Positions 8,210-17,244 of a stretch of DNA of 64,000 nucleotides are shown here, in pieces; the stretch's first letter is position 1; every line of letters starts with the position of its first letter. Made by a program: the position numbers and the translations under genes. The notes beneath the pieces were generated by a model. That model was not told the origin of the DNA. It ran no database searches and was given only the letters and a program-made list of their open reading frames with translations. The stretch spans positions 1 to 64,000 of the forward strand of contig JAUXRX010000001.1 of the NCBI GenBank assembly GCA_030681645.1, given 5' to 3'. The stretch comes from Archangium sp. (GTDB lineage: Bacteria > Myxococcota > Myxococcia > Myxococcales > Myxococcaceae).

Positions 8210-9247
8210 CTACGGCGCCGGCTCGATGCGGCAGGCGCCCTTGACCGTCCCCACGCACACCAGCGCGTAGCCGTCGGCCTTCTCGCCATCAGACAGGCAC
8301 GCGTCGTCGGGAATGTGGATCTCCCCCGAGAGCACCTTCACCCGGCACACGCCGCACGCGCCCATCTCGCAGCCCGCCGACAGGTTGAGCCCCGCCTTCC
8401 GCGCCGCTGCGAGCACGTGCTCACCATCCTTCACCGGGAACGGCTGCGACTTGCCGCCCTGCACCAGCTCGACGGTGACGACGGCGCCGCTGCCGCCCTC
8501 GTCGTGCGACATGGTGAACTTCTCCTCGAGGATGGGCACCCCGGGGAACCGCGCCAGCGTCGCCGCGCGCGCCATGTCCATCATCGGCTCGGGCCCGCAC
8601 ATGCCCACCACGTCGGGCTGCTGCTGGCTCGCCAGCAACGCGCCGAACACGTCCTTCGAGGGCGGGCCCTTCGGTGCCGCGGCCGCGTCGTCGAGCAGGT
8701 GAATCACCTCGAGCTTGCCGCCGCTGCTCGCCACCAGCGCGTCGAGCTCGGCTTTCAGGATCTGCTCCACGCCGGTACGGTTGAAGTCGAGCAGGCAGAT
8801 GGGCGACGGCCAGCCCTTCTTCTCCTGCTCCTGGAGGATGGAGAGGAACGGGGTGATGCCGCTGCCGCCCGCGATGAACAGCGCGCGCGTGAAGGTGGCC
8901 GGGAGGATGAAGTGGCCGTACGGGCCCTTCACCTCGAGCACGTCGCCCGGGGCGAGCTTCTCGGTGAGGTGGGTCGAGACCTGCCCGTCCTTCACCTTCT
9001 TCACGGTGAGCCGCAGCGCATTCCCCGGCGCCCGGCTGAACGAGTACGCGCGCCATGGCATCGCCGCGGTCGGCCGCAGCAGCACGAACTGGCCCGCCTT
9101 GAAGTCCATCGTGCCGTCGACCTCGAAGCTGATGGTCGAGGGCGTCTCTTTGGTGACGGTGGTGACCTTCCACGCGAGCGTCGGAGGCGGCGCCGGGCGG
9201 GCCGGTGCGGGGGCCTTCTTCTTGAACAGCGAACTTAAGAAACCCAA
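8210..9247 (-). CDS. Oxidoreductase with FAD, NAD(P) and C-terminal 2Fe-2S ferredoxin domains
   Basis: 345 residues, phthalate/phenylacetate-type reductase architecture. FAD-binding beta barrel (about 23-118) with RAYSFS (66-71). NAD(P)-binding domain starting with GGSGITP (127-133) and with CGPE (217-220). C-terminal plant-type ferredoxin (about 255-345) with iron ligands C293, C298, C301 and C331 in the usual CxxxxCxxC...C spacing. A short Lys/Pro-rich N-terminal leader (FKKKAPAPARPAP) precedes the barrel. It should pass electrons from NAD(P)H to an oxygenase or similar acceptor; no oxygenase is adjacent. The 3' end borders the large inverted repeat. Confidence 0.9.
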   Translation of the reverse strand: MGFLSSLFKKKAPAPARPAPPPTLAWKVTTVTKETPSTISFEVDGTMDFKAGQFVLLRPTAAMPWRAYSFSRAPGNALRLTVKKVKDGQVSTHLTEKLAPGDVLEVKGPYGHFILPATFTRALFIAGGSGITPFLSILQEQEKKGWPSPICLLDFNRTGVEQILKAELDALVASSGGKLEVIHLLDDAAAAPKGPPSKDVFGALLASQQQPDVVGMCGPEPMMDMARAATLARFPGVPILEEKFTMSHDEGGSGAVVTVELVQGGKSQPFPVKDGEHVLAAARKAGLNLSAGCEMGACGVCRVKVLSGEIHIPDDACLSDGEKADGYALVCVGTVKGACRIEPAP

Positions 9248-9367
9248 GGCGGTACCTCAGCGGGCTGCGGGAGCCCCCGAGGCCATATCACCGACCCGCC
9301 GCCTGCGGTCACCAGTCGAAGACCCTGGAGAGGATCGCTGAAGGCTGCGTGAAGCCCGGGTTCTTGA

Positions 9368-11677
9368 TCAGCGCCGGCGCCGCCGCTGGCCGAGCACACC
9401 CAGCAGCGCCAGCACGCCCCACGCCTCGAGCCCGCTCGTCGCGCCGCAGCCACAGCCGCGGTTGAGCGCGGGGGAGAGCCGCTCGTTGCCGTACGCCACC
9501 AGCGTGCGAGAAGAGCTGAAGCCCGCGTCCGACGGCGGCGTCCCCGCATCGGCCACGCCCGCGTCACGCACTCCGCCGTCGGGCCGCACGCCACCATCGG
9601 GCCGCACCCCTCCGTCACGAATGCCCGCGTCGAACGGCGGCAGGCCCCCGTCGAACACGTCGATGCCGCCGTCGAAGAGCACGCCCGCGTCGGCCGGCGC
9701 GCCCAGCACCTCGATCCAGTCGACGTGGTACCCGTAGCGCACCTGCGAGCCGTCGCTCACCAGGCGGATGTTGACCGTGTCGCCCGTCACCGCGGCAGAC
9801 CAGACGTTCGCCTGCGTGCCGCTGAAGACCTGGAAGAGGTCTCCGTCGCCGTTGGTCACGTAGACGTTGTCGCAGCCCGTCTGGAAGCACGAGTTGTGTG
9901 TCTCGAGCTCGATGCGATCGAAGTGCACCACCAGCCCCGTCGCGCCCGGCACGCTGAGCGTGCGCACCTCGTCGGTGCTCGAGGCGTAGTTGCCCAGGCC
10001 ATCACGGTTGGGCCCGATGGACACGGGCATGCGGGTGAAGGCGCCCGGCGCGGCGGGCGGCGTGAGCAGCCGCGAGAGCCCGTGCGCGATCATGCGGCGG
10101 CGAATCAGCGGGCCGTTCACCCCGCCGTTCAGGTTCAGGTCGGCGGTGATCAGCGCCTGCGCCGCGGTGAAGAAGACGCCGTTGCCCGCGAGCAGGAAGT
10201 GGTGCTCGAGCACCAGGCGATCCACCAGGTCGCCGCCGAGCCGGCCGCGCAGGTCCCACAGCGCTGACGACCACATCTCGCCGTCGGCGTGCACCTCGTT
10301 CTCTTCGGCCTCGGGGAAGTGCTTGGGGCTGTCCACCCGGCGCAGGCACTTCGGCGTCTCGGTCGAATACGAGGTGCCGTCCCAGTCGCCCACGCAGGCC
10401 GGGTCGCTGAGCTGCGCGTGCCCCGCGTCGGGCGCGAGCGCGAGCGAGAACGACGCCGCGAGGTAGTCGCCGAAGCCCTCGCCCATCGCGCCCTCGTCGG
10501 CCCCGCCGAAGTTGGGCACCTGGTTGTCCTGAATGCTGTGGCCGTACTCGTGGCACACGATGTCGGCGTCTTCCGCGTCGTCCACGCCTCCGCGGCCGAA
10601 GTTCAGGCGCAGGTTGTTGCTCGAATAGAACGAGTTGTCGGCGGTCTGCGCGTCGACGATCGCTTCCTGCTGGCGGTTGTTCACGTTGGTGAAGCCCAGC
10701 GCCTGAATGCGGGCCTGCGTGCGGTCGAGGTGGAAGTAGACGTTCGCCTGCTCGAAGCCGAGGTTGTCGCGGGTGAAGAGGAAGTCGTTGGTGGTCGAGT
10801 TCACCCGGGCGGCCATGCGCGGGTGCGTGTTGGCCCAGGTGCCGCTGGTGTTGCCGGTGCCGTCGAGGCGCGGGAGCACCACCTGGAAGCGCGCTGACTC
10901 GAGCGTGGGCGTGGTGGCGTCGTTGCCGTCGACGAGCGCGGTGTTGCCCGTGGACGCCACCGGGTTCATGTCGAACACGTACGCCCTGCCGTCGATGAAC
11001 TTCACGCCGTCGCGGCGGCCCAGCTCGTCGCCCGTCGCTGCGTCGACGTAGAGGGTCCAGTCGTGCGGCGGTGACTCGGTCGCCACCTTCACCCGCCACG
11101 CGATGCGGGGAACGCCGGCCTTCGTCACGTAGATGCCCCGGGCCGCGGTGGGCTCGGCAAAGGAGTCCCCCCGTTCATCCCGAGGGGAGTCGAGGGAGAG
11201 CAGCACCCTCGCCTGCTCGATGGCCGCGGTCGCGCCGAGGTCACCCAGCTCCACCACCGTCGACGCCTCGTCCTGGTGCTCGAGGTTGACCGCGCGCACC
11301 TCGCGCCGGGCGCCGTCGTCGCGCACCAGCACGATCACCTCGCCCTCGAACACCGGCAGCGTCACCGCGCCCACCCGCTGCTCCTGGGCAAAGCGCAGGT
11401 AGGTGCCGGCGAGACCTTCACGCGTGGTGGACAGGGTGAGCGAGCTGCCCTTCCTGTCGAGGTGGAACTCCGCGGCGCGGCTGGCGAGGAAGGCGCGAGC
11501 CGTGGCTTCCTTGTCGAGGGTCGAGCTGAAGAGCGGACCCCCGAGCAGCTGGGGGCGGTCCTTCGGCTCGTTCCACAGCGCGTCAGGCGTCGAGCGTGAA
11601 GCGGGCGGTGCGACGGGGGCCACCTCGCAGCCTGCGAAGAGCGCGAGGAAGAGGGCGGTACGGAGGTCGAGACGCAT
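9368..11677 (-). CDS. Secreted M36 (fungalysin-type) zinc metallopeptidase with MYXO-CTERM tail
   Basis: 769 residues from the ATG at 11677; a GTG nine bases upstream is in frame, but the ATG opens a normal lipoprotein signal MRLDLRTALFLALFAGC. Propeptide (FTP-like) to about residue 230; catalytic domain with HEYGH (376-380) and downstream Glu of EGFGDY (about 400), as in M36 enzymes. After about 520, a beta-rich domain, an Asp/Gly/Pro linker and a C-terminal sorting-like tail (GCGC..., hydrophobic stretch, QRRRRR). A family B repeat encodes residues SLDSPRDERGD in the propeptide. Expected to be exported and surface-retained or released after tail processing. Confidence 0.92.
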   Translation of the reverse strand: MRLDLRTALFLALFAGCEVAPVAPPASRSTPDALWNEPKDRPQLLGGPLFSSTLDKEATARAFLASRAAEFHLDRKGSSLTLSTTREGLAGTYLRFAQEQRVGAVTLPVFEGEVIVLVRDDGARREVRAVNLEHQDEASTVVELGDLGATAAIEQARVLLSLDSPRDERGDSFAEPTAARGIYVTKAGVPRIAWRVKVATESPPHDWTLYVDAATGDELGRRDGVKFIDGRAYVFDMNPVASTGNTALVDGNDATTPTLESARFQVVLPRLDGTGNTSGTWANTHPRMAARVNSTTNDFLFTRDNLGFEQANVYFHLDRTQARIQALGFTNVNNRQQEAIVDAQTADNSFYSSNNLRLNFGRGGVDDAEDADIVCHEYGHSIQDNQVPNFGGADEGAMGEGFGDYLAASFSLALAPDAGHAQLSDPACVGDWDGTSYSTETPKCLRRVDSPKHFPEAEENEVHADGEMWSSALWDLRGRLGGDLVDRLVLEHHFLLAGNGVFFTAAQALITADLNLNGGVNGPLIRRRMIAHGLSRLLTPPAAPGAFTRMPVSIGPNRDGLGNYASSTDEVRTLSVPGATGLVVHFDRIELETHNSCFQTGCDNVYVTNGDGDLFQVFSGTQANVWSAAVTGDTVNIRLVSDGSQVRYGYHVDWIEVLGAPADAGVLFDGGIDVFDGGLPPFDAGIRDGGVRPDGGVRPDGGVRDAGVADAGTPPSDAGFSSSRTLVAYGNERLSPALNRGCGCGATSGLEAWGVLALLGVLGQRRRRR
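11171..11196 (+). repeat. Family B dispersed repeat, inside M36 gene
   Basis: CCGTTCATCCCGAG then GGGAGTCGAGGG, opposite in orientation to the gene. It reads through as DSPRDERG in the propeptide without breaking the frame. Confidence 0.75.
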
Positions 11678-11798
11678 GCGAGTCACCTGGTCTGGGGCCA
11701 GCGACCCCCGGGTTGCTGGTCGCGCCGCTCAGTGAGGCGTCGCTCCCGTGGGCCTTGTAGCAGGGAGGCTTCGGTCCGTGTGGTATGCGCAGGTCGAG

Positions 11799-12806
11799 AT
11801 GAACGCGTCCCTGTCGCTCTCCATCGTGGTGCCGGTCTATAGCGGCCAGCCCTTCCTCGAGGGGCTGGTGCTCCGGCAGGAGGCGCTGCGCGCGCAGCTC
11901 GAGGCCTCCGACCTCCCCATTCGGCACGTCGAGTCGATCTTCGTCTGCGACGAGCCGGTCGATGGCTCGGCCGCGTTGCTGGTGGGGCTGGCGAGGTCGC
12001 GGCCCTGGATGACCGTGCTGCACCTGGGCAAGAACATGGGGCAACACAGCGCGACCGCCGCGGGCATGCTGCACACCTCGGGCGACTGGGTCGTCACCAT
12101 GGACGAAGACGGCCAGCATGATCCGCTGGCGATCATCGACCTGCTCAAGGCCACCGTGCCCACCAGCCAGGACCTCTGTTACGCGCGGCCGCTCGCGGGC
12201 GTGCACGCGTCGACCTGGCGGGACGCCTCGTCGCGCTGGGCGAAGCGGCTGGTGGCGTTCCTGGTGGGCGATCGCTTCGTGCCCCTGTTCAACAGCTTCC
12301 GGTTGATCAGGGGCGGCGTGGCGCGCTCGGCGGGCGCGCTGGCGAGCTACGACGTGTACCTCGACGTGGCGCTGCGCTGGTTCACCAGCCGCATCTGCAC
12401 GGTCGAGCTGACCTTGAAGGACCCGCGGGGCGGGGCGCAGCGCTCGGGCTACACCCTGCGCTCGCTGCTCACGCACCTGCGCCGGTTGCTGATGAGCTAC
12501 CACCTCACCGTGCTGCGCTACGTGATGCTGCTGGGCTTCGCCACGTCGGCGAGCTTCGGGCTGCTGGGCTTCACCCTGTTGGTGCAGAAGCTGATCTCGC
12601 CCGACAGCGTGCCGGTGCAGGGGTGGACGTCGATCTTCGTCACCACCTCGTTCTTCGGCGGGCTGACGCTCTTTCTCCTCGGGCTCATCCTCGAGCGGCT
12701 CTCCACCATGCTCACGCGGGCGCAGGGACACCCCGCGTTCTTCATCGTCGATCGCAGCCGCGACGGGCTGTGGACGGCCGCGGTACCGAAGCAGGTCGCT
12801 GCGTGA
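11799..12806 (+). CDS. Family 2 glycosyltransferase with C-terminal membrane helices
   Basis: 335 residues from the ATG at 11799 (preceded by AGGTCGAG; an in-frame start 51 bases upstream gives an unlikely leader). GT-A core: 'SIVVPVYSGQPFLEGLV', 'NMGQHSATAAGM' and the DxD-type motif 'MDEDGQHDP', then two hydrophobic segments near the C-terminus (about 'LRYVMLLGFATSASFGLLGF' and 'IFVTTSFFGGLTLFLLGLIL'). This is the layout of DPM1/GtrB-like polyprenyl-phosphate sugar transferases. Its stop overlaps the GTG of the following epimerase (GTGA), so the two are translationally coupled and probably act on one glycan. Confidence 0.88.
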   Translation: MNASLSLSIVVPVYSGQPFLEGLVLRQEALRAQLEASDLPIRHVESIFVCDEPVDGSAALLVGLARSRPWMTVLHLGKNMGQHSATAAGMLHTSGDWVVTMDEDGQHDPLAIIDLLKATVPTSQDLCYARPLAGVHASTWRDASSRWAKRLVAFLVGDRFVPLFNSFRLIRGGVARSAGALASYDVYLDVALRWFTSRICTVELTLKDPRGGAQRSGYTLRSLLTHLRRLLMSYHLTVLRYVMLLGFATSASFGLLGFTLLVQKLISPDSVPVQGWTSIFVTTSFFGGLTLFLLGLILERLSTMLTRAQGHPAFFIVDRSRDGLWTAAVPKQVAA

Positions 12807-13765
12807 GGTTGCTGCACCGCTCCTCGGGCCTGGATCTGATCCTCGGGGTCGGGCTCGTCGGTGAGCAGGTGGCCGAGGCGGCGCGGCGGCTGCCCGGCTC
12901 GCGGCTGCTCAGTGACGAGACCATCCCCACCGACTGGGACGACCTCTCTCTGGACGCCGCCTCGGCGAAGGTGCGGGAGCTGGCGCCCACGCGCGTGCGG
13001 CTGTTCTGGTGCGCAGGCAAGGCCGGCTTCGGCGCTGACCCGGCGCAGTGTGATGGTGAGCAGCGCCGCTTCGAGACGGTGCTGCGCTGGGCCGAGCGGG
13101 TGGAAGTGCCGCTCGAGTTTCACCTCGCCTCGTCGGCGGGTGGGCTGCACGAGGGGCAGCTGCTGGTCAGCTCGCCTCACGCCGTCACGACCGCCAGGCC
13201 GTACGCAAAGTTGAAGTGGGAACAGGAACAGGCCCTGGCCGCCTCGAAGCTGGGCGCGCGGTTCGTGTACCGCCTCTCGAGCGTCTACGGCCTGCCCGCG
13301 CCCTCACGTCGCCTGGGCCTCATCTCCACGCTGGTGCTCAACGCGCTTCGGCACCGCGCCACGTTGATCACCGCGCACGCCTCCACCCAGCGCGACTTCG
13401 TGGCCGCGGCCGACGTGGGCCGCTTCATGGCGCTCGAGGAGAAACCGGAAGGCCTGCACTACCTCGTGTCCGGAAATCCGCTCTCCATCTGGGCCCTGCA
13501 GCTCGCGGTGGAGCGTTCGTTGCTGCGGCCGGTCTCCGTCGTCTACTCGGTGCGGAAGGACAACGTGGAATCGACGAGCTTTCTCCCCTCCATGCGTCCA
13601 GCTCACTGGGACGCGAGCTCGGTCGAGAGCAACCTGCCGAGAATCGCCCAGGCCGCCCAGTGTCTCCCTCTCCCCGAGCGGACAGGCGGTCTCGCGCCTC
13701 GAGGGAAAGAGAGGGTCGGAGAGAGGGCGAGCCCTCACCCCGGAGGAAGCGGTTCGCCCCAGTAG
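12803..13765 (+). CDS. NAD-dependent epimerase/dehydratase-like protein
   Basis: 320 residues. The GTG at 12803 overlaps the glycosyltransferase stop. Rossmann-type start (LILGVGLVGEQVAEA), an active-site-like 'VYRLSSVYGLP' and 'YAKLKWEQEQ' with a YxxxK. The last ~35 residues (from about 'CLPLPERTGG') are encoded by a family A palindromic repeat and are unlike any enzyme end, so the natural C-terminus was probably replaced. It overlaps the convergent downstream gene by 31 bases. It likely makes or modifies the nucleotide sugar used by its partner (inference). Confidence 0.75.
   Translation: MRLLHRSSGLDLILGVGLVGEQVAEAARRLPGSRLLSDETIPTDWDDLSLDAASAKVRELAPTRVRLFWCAGKAGFGADPAQCDGEQRRFETVLRWAERVEVPLEFHLASSAGGLHEGQLLVSSPHAVTTARPYAKLKWEQEQALAASKLGARFVYRLSSVYGLPAPSRRLGLISTLVLNALRHRATLITAHASTQRDFVAAADVGRFMALEEKPEGLHYLVSGNPLSIWALQLAVERSLLRPVSVVYSVRKDNVESTSFLPSMRPAHWDASSVESNLPRIAQAAQCLPLPERTGGLAPRGKERVGERASPHPGGSGSPQ
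13660..13738. repeat. Family A palindromic repeat forming the 3' end of the epimerase frame
   Basis: TGTCTCCCTCTCCCCGAGCG ... GAGAGGGTCGGAGAGAGGGC, an expanded version with an extra internal hairpin (CGCGCCTCGAGG). It is translated as the epimerase tail and overlaps the stop of the convergent gene. Confidence 0.7.
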
Positions 13766-14028
13766 AAGATCGAGATCACCACCAGCACCGCCAGCGTCAC
13801 GATCACCACGCCCAGCACGCCGAAGCCGAGGAACCGGCCCAGGCTGAACGGCTCGACCGGAGCGACCGCCCGGTACCTGCGCACGCTCACCACCAGGCCG
13901 AGCACTGCCGGCAGCCCCAGCAAGAGCGTGGGATAGAAGATGACGTCATGCGTCCCGACGTCGAAAGCGAATCCCAACGTCGAGATCAACCAGCCGACCG
14001 ACAGCCCGAGCAGGCTCGAGACACGCAT
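13735..14028 (-). CDS. Small membrane protein (97 aa)
   Basis: Three hydrophobic helices: about 4-24, 32-48 ('PTLLLGLPAVLGLVVSV') and 66-90 ('FLGFGVLGVVIVTLAVLVVISIF'). The polar loop between helices 2 and 3 is basic (RRYRAV). Convergent with the epimerase gene, overlapping its repeat-derived 3' end. No family recognised. Confidence 0.7.
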   Translation of the reverse strand: MRVSSLLGLSVGWLISTLGFAFDVGTHDVIFYPTLLLGLPAVLGLVVSVRRYRAVAPVEPFSLGRFLGFGVLGVVIVTLAVLVVISIFYWGEPLPPG

Positions 14029-14047
14029 GCGCCGGAACCTCTCACGC

Positions 14048-14506
14048 TTACTGGCCCGAGGGGAGCGCCTTGAACCCGGGCCCGTTGTCCGGAGTCACCT
14101 TCGTGCCGCCCGACACCGGCTTCACTTCGCCCACCGCGAAGGTCACCACCCGGTTCTTCTTCGCCCCGTTGAAGGTGCCCGCCACGTTGACCACCAGCGT
14201 GCCCGACGCGCCCGTGTAGTCGACGTCGAGCTGCGTCGCCTCGCCCTGCTTGTACGCGCGCGGGCTCGCTTCGGGCACCAGCGTCAGCGTGAGCCCGTCG
14301 AGCGCGCTGAAGGCCACGCTGGCCTGCTCGGCGTCCGCCTCGAAACGAACGGTGAGGCGCGCGTGCGTGGGGGTGAGCTCGGCCGTGACCTCCGCGGGCG
14401 CGGCGGGCTTGCCTTCACCCGAGAGCGGCGCGGACACCTTCACGTCGGCCTGATGAGTGCACGACACCAGCGCGGCGGTGGAGAGGGCGATGAAGAAGCG
14501 GTGCAT
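14048..14506 (-). CDS. Small lipoprotein following a HEWGH metallopeptidase-like gene
   Basis: 152 residues from the ATG at 14506 (GAGG eight bases upstream); an earlier ATG at 14524 overlaps the preceding stop and is also possible. Lipoprotein signal MHRFFIALSTAALVSC (Cys16), then a single beta-rich domain with repeated Val/Thr strands ('ARLTVRFEADAEQASVAFSAL'), perhaps Ig-like. It follows the metallopeptidase-like gene by 14 bases, so the two are probably co-transcribed. Function unknown. Confidence 0.7.
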   Translation of the reverse strand: MHRFFIALSTAALVSCTHQADVKVSAPLSGEGKPAAPAEVTAELTPTHARLTVRFEADAEQASVAFSALDGLTLTLVPEASPRAYKQGEATQLDVDYTGASGTLVVNVAGTFNGAKKNRVVTFAVGEVKPVSGGTKVTPDNGPGFKALPSGQ

Positions 14507-14520
14507 GTGAGACCTCGCGT

Positions 14521-16167
14521 TCATTGGATGGTCACCGTGATGTCGTAGTTCCCGGGCGTGGCGCCGAAGCCGGTCAGCACCAGCACGTACACGACGCCTG
14601 ACTGCGAGCTGAACGAGAGGTTCTCCGTCCCGCTGGTGTTCGCGTCGGCCTGCGCCAGCTTCGCGCCGCGCCGGTACAGCGTGATGGCGACGTCCTGGGT
14701 CGAGCTCGCCGAGGCCGCCACCGTCGAGCCGTTGCCGGTGAAGACGTAGTACTGATTCTGTTCCCAGCTGTTGGGCGAGTTGCCGCCGCCCAGCGCGATC
14801 GTCCCCGAGTACGGCAGCGGCGCCGGCGTGTACATGCCGCTGAGCCCCGGGTCGCCCTCGCCGAAGGCCGAGGTGATGGGGCCGATCTGATAGTGCGCCA
14901 GCAGGTTGTCGAGCGCGCCCGCGTTGACCCCCGGCTGGGCCTTGAGCCCCGCCACGAAGCTCGCCAGGGTGGTCATCGCGTCGGTGTTCTTCTGCGGGCC
15001 CACCAGCACGTCGGTGATGGGCCCCAGGCCCACCCCGAAGCCGTCGAAGGTCTCGTTGTTCCCGTCGAAGATGTCGTACAGCACCCGCAGCACGCTCGAC
15101 TCCGAGAAGCCCGACGGCGTCGGGTCGTCGGTCACCGCAGGCTCGGTCTCGGCGTCGAAGCCGAAGCCAGTCATGCTCGCGCCGGCCCAGCTGGTGTCGA
15201 TGTACATGGTCTCGGGCAGCACCATCGCCGCCACCGAGTTGCCCCACGCTTCCCCGAACGCGATGCGCGGGTCGAGGATGTCGCCGGGCCCGTGCCGCCC
15301 GCCGGGGCTGTCGGAGCGCGCCAGGTTCGCCTCGAAGAAGTGCCCCCACTCGTGGACGATGACGTGCGAGTCGAACTCGTCGGTGTCCGCGCCCTCCTTC
15401 CCCAGGATGTAGAGCTCGTTCTCCGCGGGGGAGAAGTGCGAGGTGCCGATCTGCCCCAGCGCCTTGTCGCCGGCCTGCGGCACGTTGTTGGGGCTCCAGT
15501 TCACCTTGAGCGCGGGGAACACCAGGGAAGGCCGCGCGGCCATGAAGGCGCGCGACGCGGTGAACATCGAGTCGAGGATGGCGAAGGGCGCCGCCGCGCG
15601 GTTGTTGGGGTCGTAGCCCGCGCCCGTCCACCCGTGCGGCGCGTGCAGGTTGACCGTCTGGTTCGCGCCGGTGAGCGCCGAGCCCACCCCCCAGATGAGG
15701 CCGTCGGTGTTGTCCTTGATGGTGATGGACGGCTCGACCGATTGCGTGAGCGCGAAGAGCTGCAGCGCGCCACCACCACTGGGCGTGTACGAGATGCTGA
15801 ACGAGCCGTCGCCGCCGGTGGCCGTCGCGCTGATCACGCTGTTGCCCTGAAGGACCTGCACCACCCCGCGCCGCACCGGCCGGGCCGCCGCGCGGGCGAA
15901 GTCGATCGCCGCCGTGCCGCCCACCGTGAACGTCTCGGGCACGAAGTCGTAGGTGACGCGCCCCGTGACGGTGACCGAGCCGGTCGTGCCCCCGCCCGTG
16001 CCGGTGATGCCGCCGCCCGTGCCGCCGCCGGTGCCGCCGCCGATGCCCCCGCCCGCGCCGCCGCCGGTGTTGCAGGTGTCGCAGGTCTCCGGGCAGGCAG
16101 TGGTGGCGAGGGCGAGCAGTGTGCCCGCGCCCAACAGCAGCAGCGTCCTTCGCGTCCCGAGCTTCAT
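14521..16167 (-). CDS. Exported lipoprotein with HEWGH zinc-peptidase-like site
   Basis: 548 residues from ATG 16167; the frame stays open upstream, but that is antisense to the DUF302 gene. Signal peptide with a TTAC lipobox (Cys25), a Gly-rich linker (35-62), a carboxypeptidase-regulatory-like beta domain (about 64-170), then a region with HEWGH (272-276) and EAWGN (Glu306), matching the HExxH plus distal Glu arrangement of gluzincins. The C-terminus resembles a pre-peptidase C-terminal domain ('VALTLYRRGAKLAQADANT' type). A secreted metallopeptidase is the best reading, though the family is not one I can name. Confidence 0.75.
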   Translation of the reverse strand: MKLGTRRTLLLLGAGTLLALATTACPETCDTCNTGGGAGGGIGGGTGGGTGGGITGTGGGTTGSVTVTGRVTYDFVPETFTVGGTAAIDFARAAARPVRRGVVQVLQGNSVISATATGGDGSFSISYTPSGGGALQLFALTQSVEPSITIKDNTDGLIWGVGSALTGANQTVNLHAPHGWTGAGYDPNNRAAAPFAILDSMFTASRAFMAARPSLVFPALKVNWSPNNVPQAGDKALGQIGTSHFSPAENELYILGKEGADTDEFDSHVIVHEWGHFFEANLARSDSPGGRHGPGDILDPRIAFGEAWGNSVAAMVLPETMYIDTSWAGASMTGFGFDAETEPAVTDDPTPSGFSESSVLRVLYDIFDGNNETFDGFGVGLGPITDVLVGPQKNTDAMTTLASFVAGLKAQPGVNAGALDNLLAHYQIGPITSAFGEGDPGLSGMYTPAPLPYSGTIALGGGNSPNSWEQNQYYVFTGNGSTVAASASSTQDVAITLYRRGAKLAQADANTSGTENLSFSSQSGVVYVLVLTGFGATPGNYDITVTIQ

Positions 16168-16276
16168 CTGTGCGCTCCCCGTTTGGTCGGCGCGGGCACA
16201 GTTGCGCAACCCGGGCGAAGGCGCCAGTCCCTGTTTTTGGTGAACCGCGTGGGCGACTTCAGGGCTCAGATGGGCC

Positions 16277-16687
16277 ATGGAGAAGCCCATGGACCTCGGA
16301 ATGAAGAAGACGCTCTCGCTCTCGTGGGAAGCCGCGCTCGAGGCCGTGCCCGCGGCGCTGAAGGCCGAAGGTTTCGGCGTGCTCACGCGCATCGACCTGC
16401 AGGCCACGCTCAAGGAGAAGCTGGGCGTCGACTTCCGCCGCTACACCATCCTCGGGGCGTGCAACCCGGGCTTCGCGCACCGCGCGCTGGGCCAGCGGCT
16501 CGACGTGGGCCTGCTGCTGCCCTGCAACGTGGTGCTGTACGAGGCTGACGACGGCAAGACCGTCGAGCTGCGCGTCATCGACCCGATGCAGACGATGGCC
16601 CCGATGATGGGCGAGTCCTTCACCGCGCTCGCCAGCGAGGTACGCACGAAGCTCGCGCGCGCCGTCGATCAGCTCCCGGGAAAGTGA
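16277..16687 (+). CDS. DUF302 domain protein
   Basis: 136 residues. The DUF302 core is visible: 'FGVLTRIDLQATLKEKLGVDFRRYTILGACNP' and 'LLLPCNVVLYE'. DUF302 proteins are small cytoplasmic or periplasmic proteins of unknown role, sometimes linked to metal or redox stress. The start may be the first ATG or one of two further in-frame ATGs within eight residues. A family A repeat follows the stop directly. Confidence 0.85.
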   Translation: MEKPMDLGMKKTLSLSWEAALEAVPAALKAEGFGVLTRIDLQATLKEKLGVDFRRYTILGACNPGFAHRALGQRLDVGLLLPCNVVLYEADDGKTVELRVIDPMQTMAPMMGESFTALASEVRTKLARAVDQLPGK

Positions 16688-16750
16688 GTGTCTCCCTCTC
16701 CCCGAACTCGCGCTTCGAGGGAGAAGGAGGGTCGGGGAGAGGGCAAGCCC
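16688..16750. repeat. Family A palindromic repeat
   Basis: TGTCTCCCTCTCCCCGAACT ... GGGTCGGGGAGAGGGCAAGCCC, with an internal CTCGCGCTTCGAG hairpin. Lies between the DUF302 and thioredoxin-like genes. Confidence 0.75.
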
Positions 16751-16784
16751 TGATGAGGCCGCGAAACTGACTTATCCTCCGCGT

Positions 16785-17240
16785 GTGCGTACCCCGACCG
16801 CGTTGTTCCTCTGCCTCGCCGTGTCCGCCTGCAAGGCGAGCCCGCCCCCGCTCGACCCGAAGGCGACGGTGCGCTTCCTCACCGCAGAGGAAGGAGAAGT
16901 CGCCCCGCAGCTCGTGCGCCGCATGACTCAGGCGAAGGCTGATCAGCGCCGCGTGCTCGTCTACGTGAGCGCGCCCTGGTGCGAGCCGTGCCGCGTCTTC
17001 CACACCGCGGTCGATCGCGGCGAGCTCACCGGCAAGCTGGGCGCGCTCGACCTGGTCGCCTTCGACGCCGAGCCCGACGCCGAGCGGCTGCTCATGAGCG
17101 GCTACGAGCAGCGCTTCATTCCCGCCTTTCACGTTCCCGGCGCCGACGGGCGCGCGAGCGCGAAGCACCTCGAGGGCTCGGTGAACGGCGCCGGCGCGGT
17201 GGCAGACCTCGTGCCTCGCATTCTCGAGCTGCTCAAGTGA
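16785..17240 (+). CDS. Thioredoxin-like lipoprotein
   Basis: 151 residues, GTG start at 16785. Lipoprotein signal ending AVSAC (Cys16). Thioredoxin fold with active site WCEPC within 'VLVYVSAPWCEPCRVFHTAV' and the cis-Pro region 'FIPAFHV'. Probably a periplasmic, membrane-tethered disulfide oxidoreductase. It stands alone between a repeat and the convergent M16 pair. Confidence 0.88.
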   Translation: MRTPTALFLCLAVSACKASPPPLDPKATVRFLTAEEGEVAPQLVRRMTQAKADQRRVLVYVSAPWCEPCRVFHTAVDRGELTGKLGALDLVAFDAEPDAERLLMSGYEQRFIPAFHVPGADGRASAKHLEGSVNGAGAVADLVPRILELLK

Positions 17241-17244
17241 CGCC

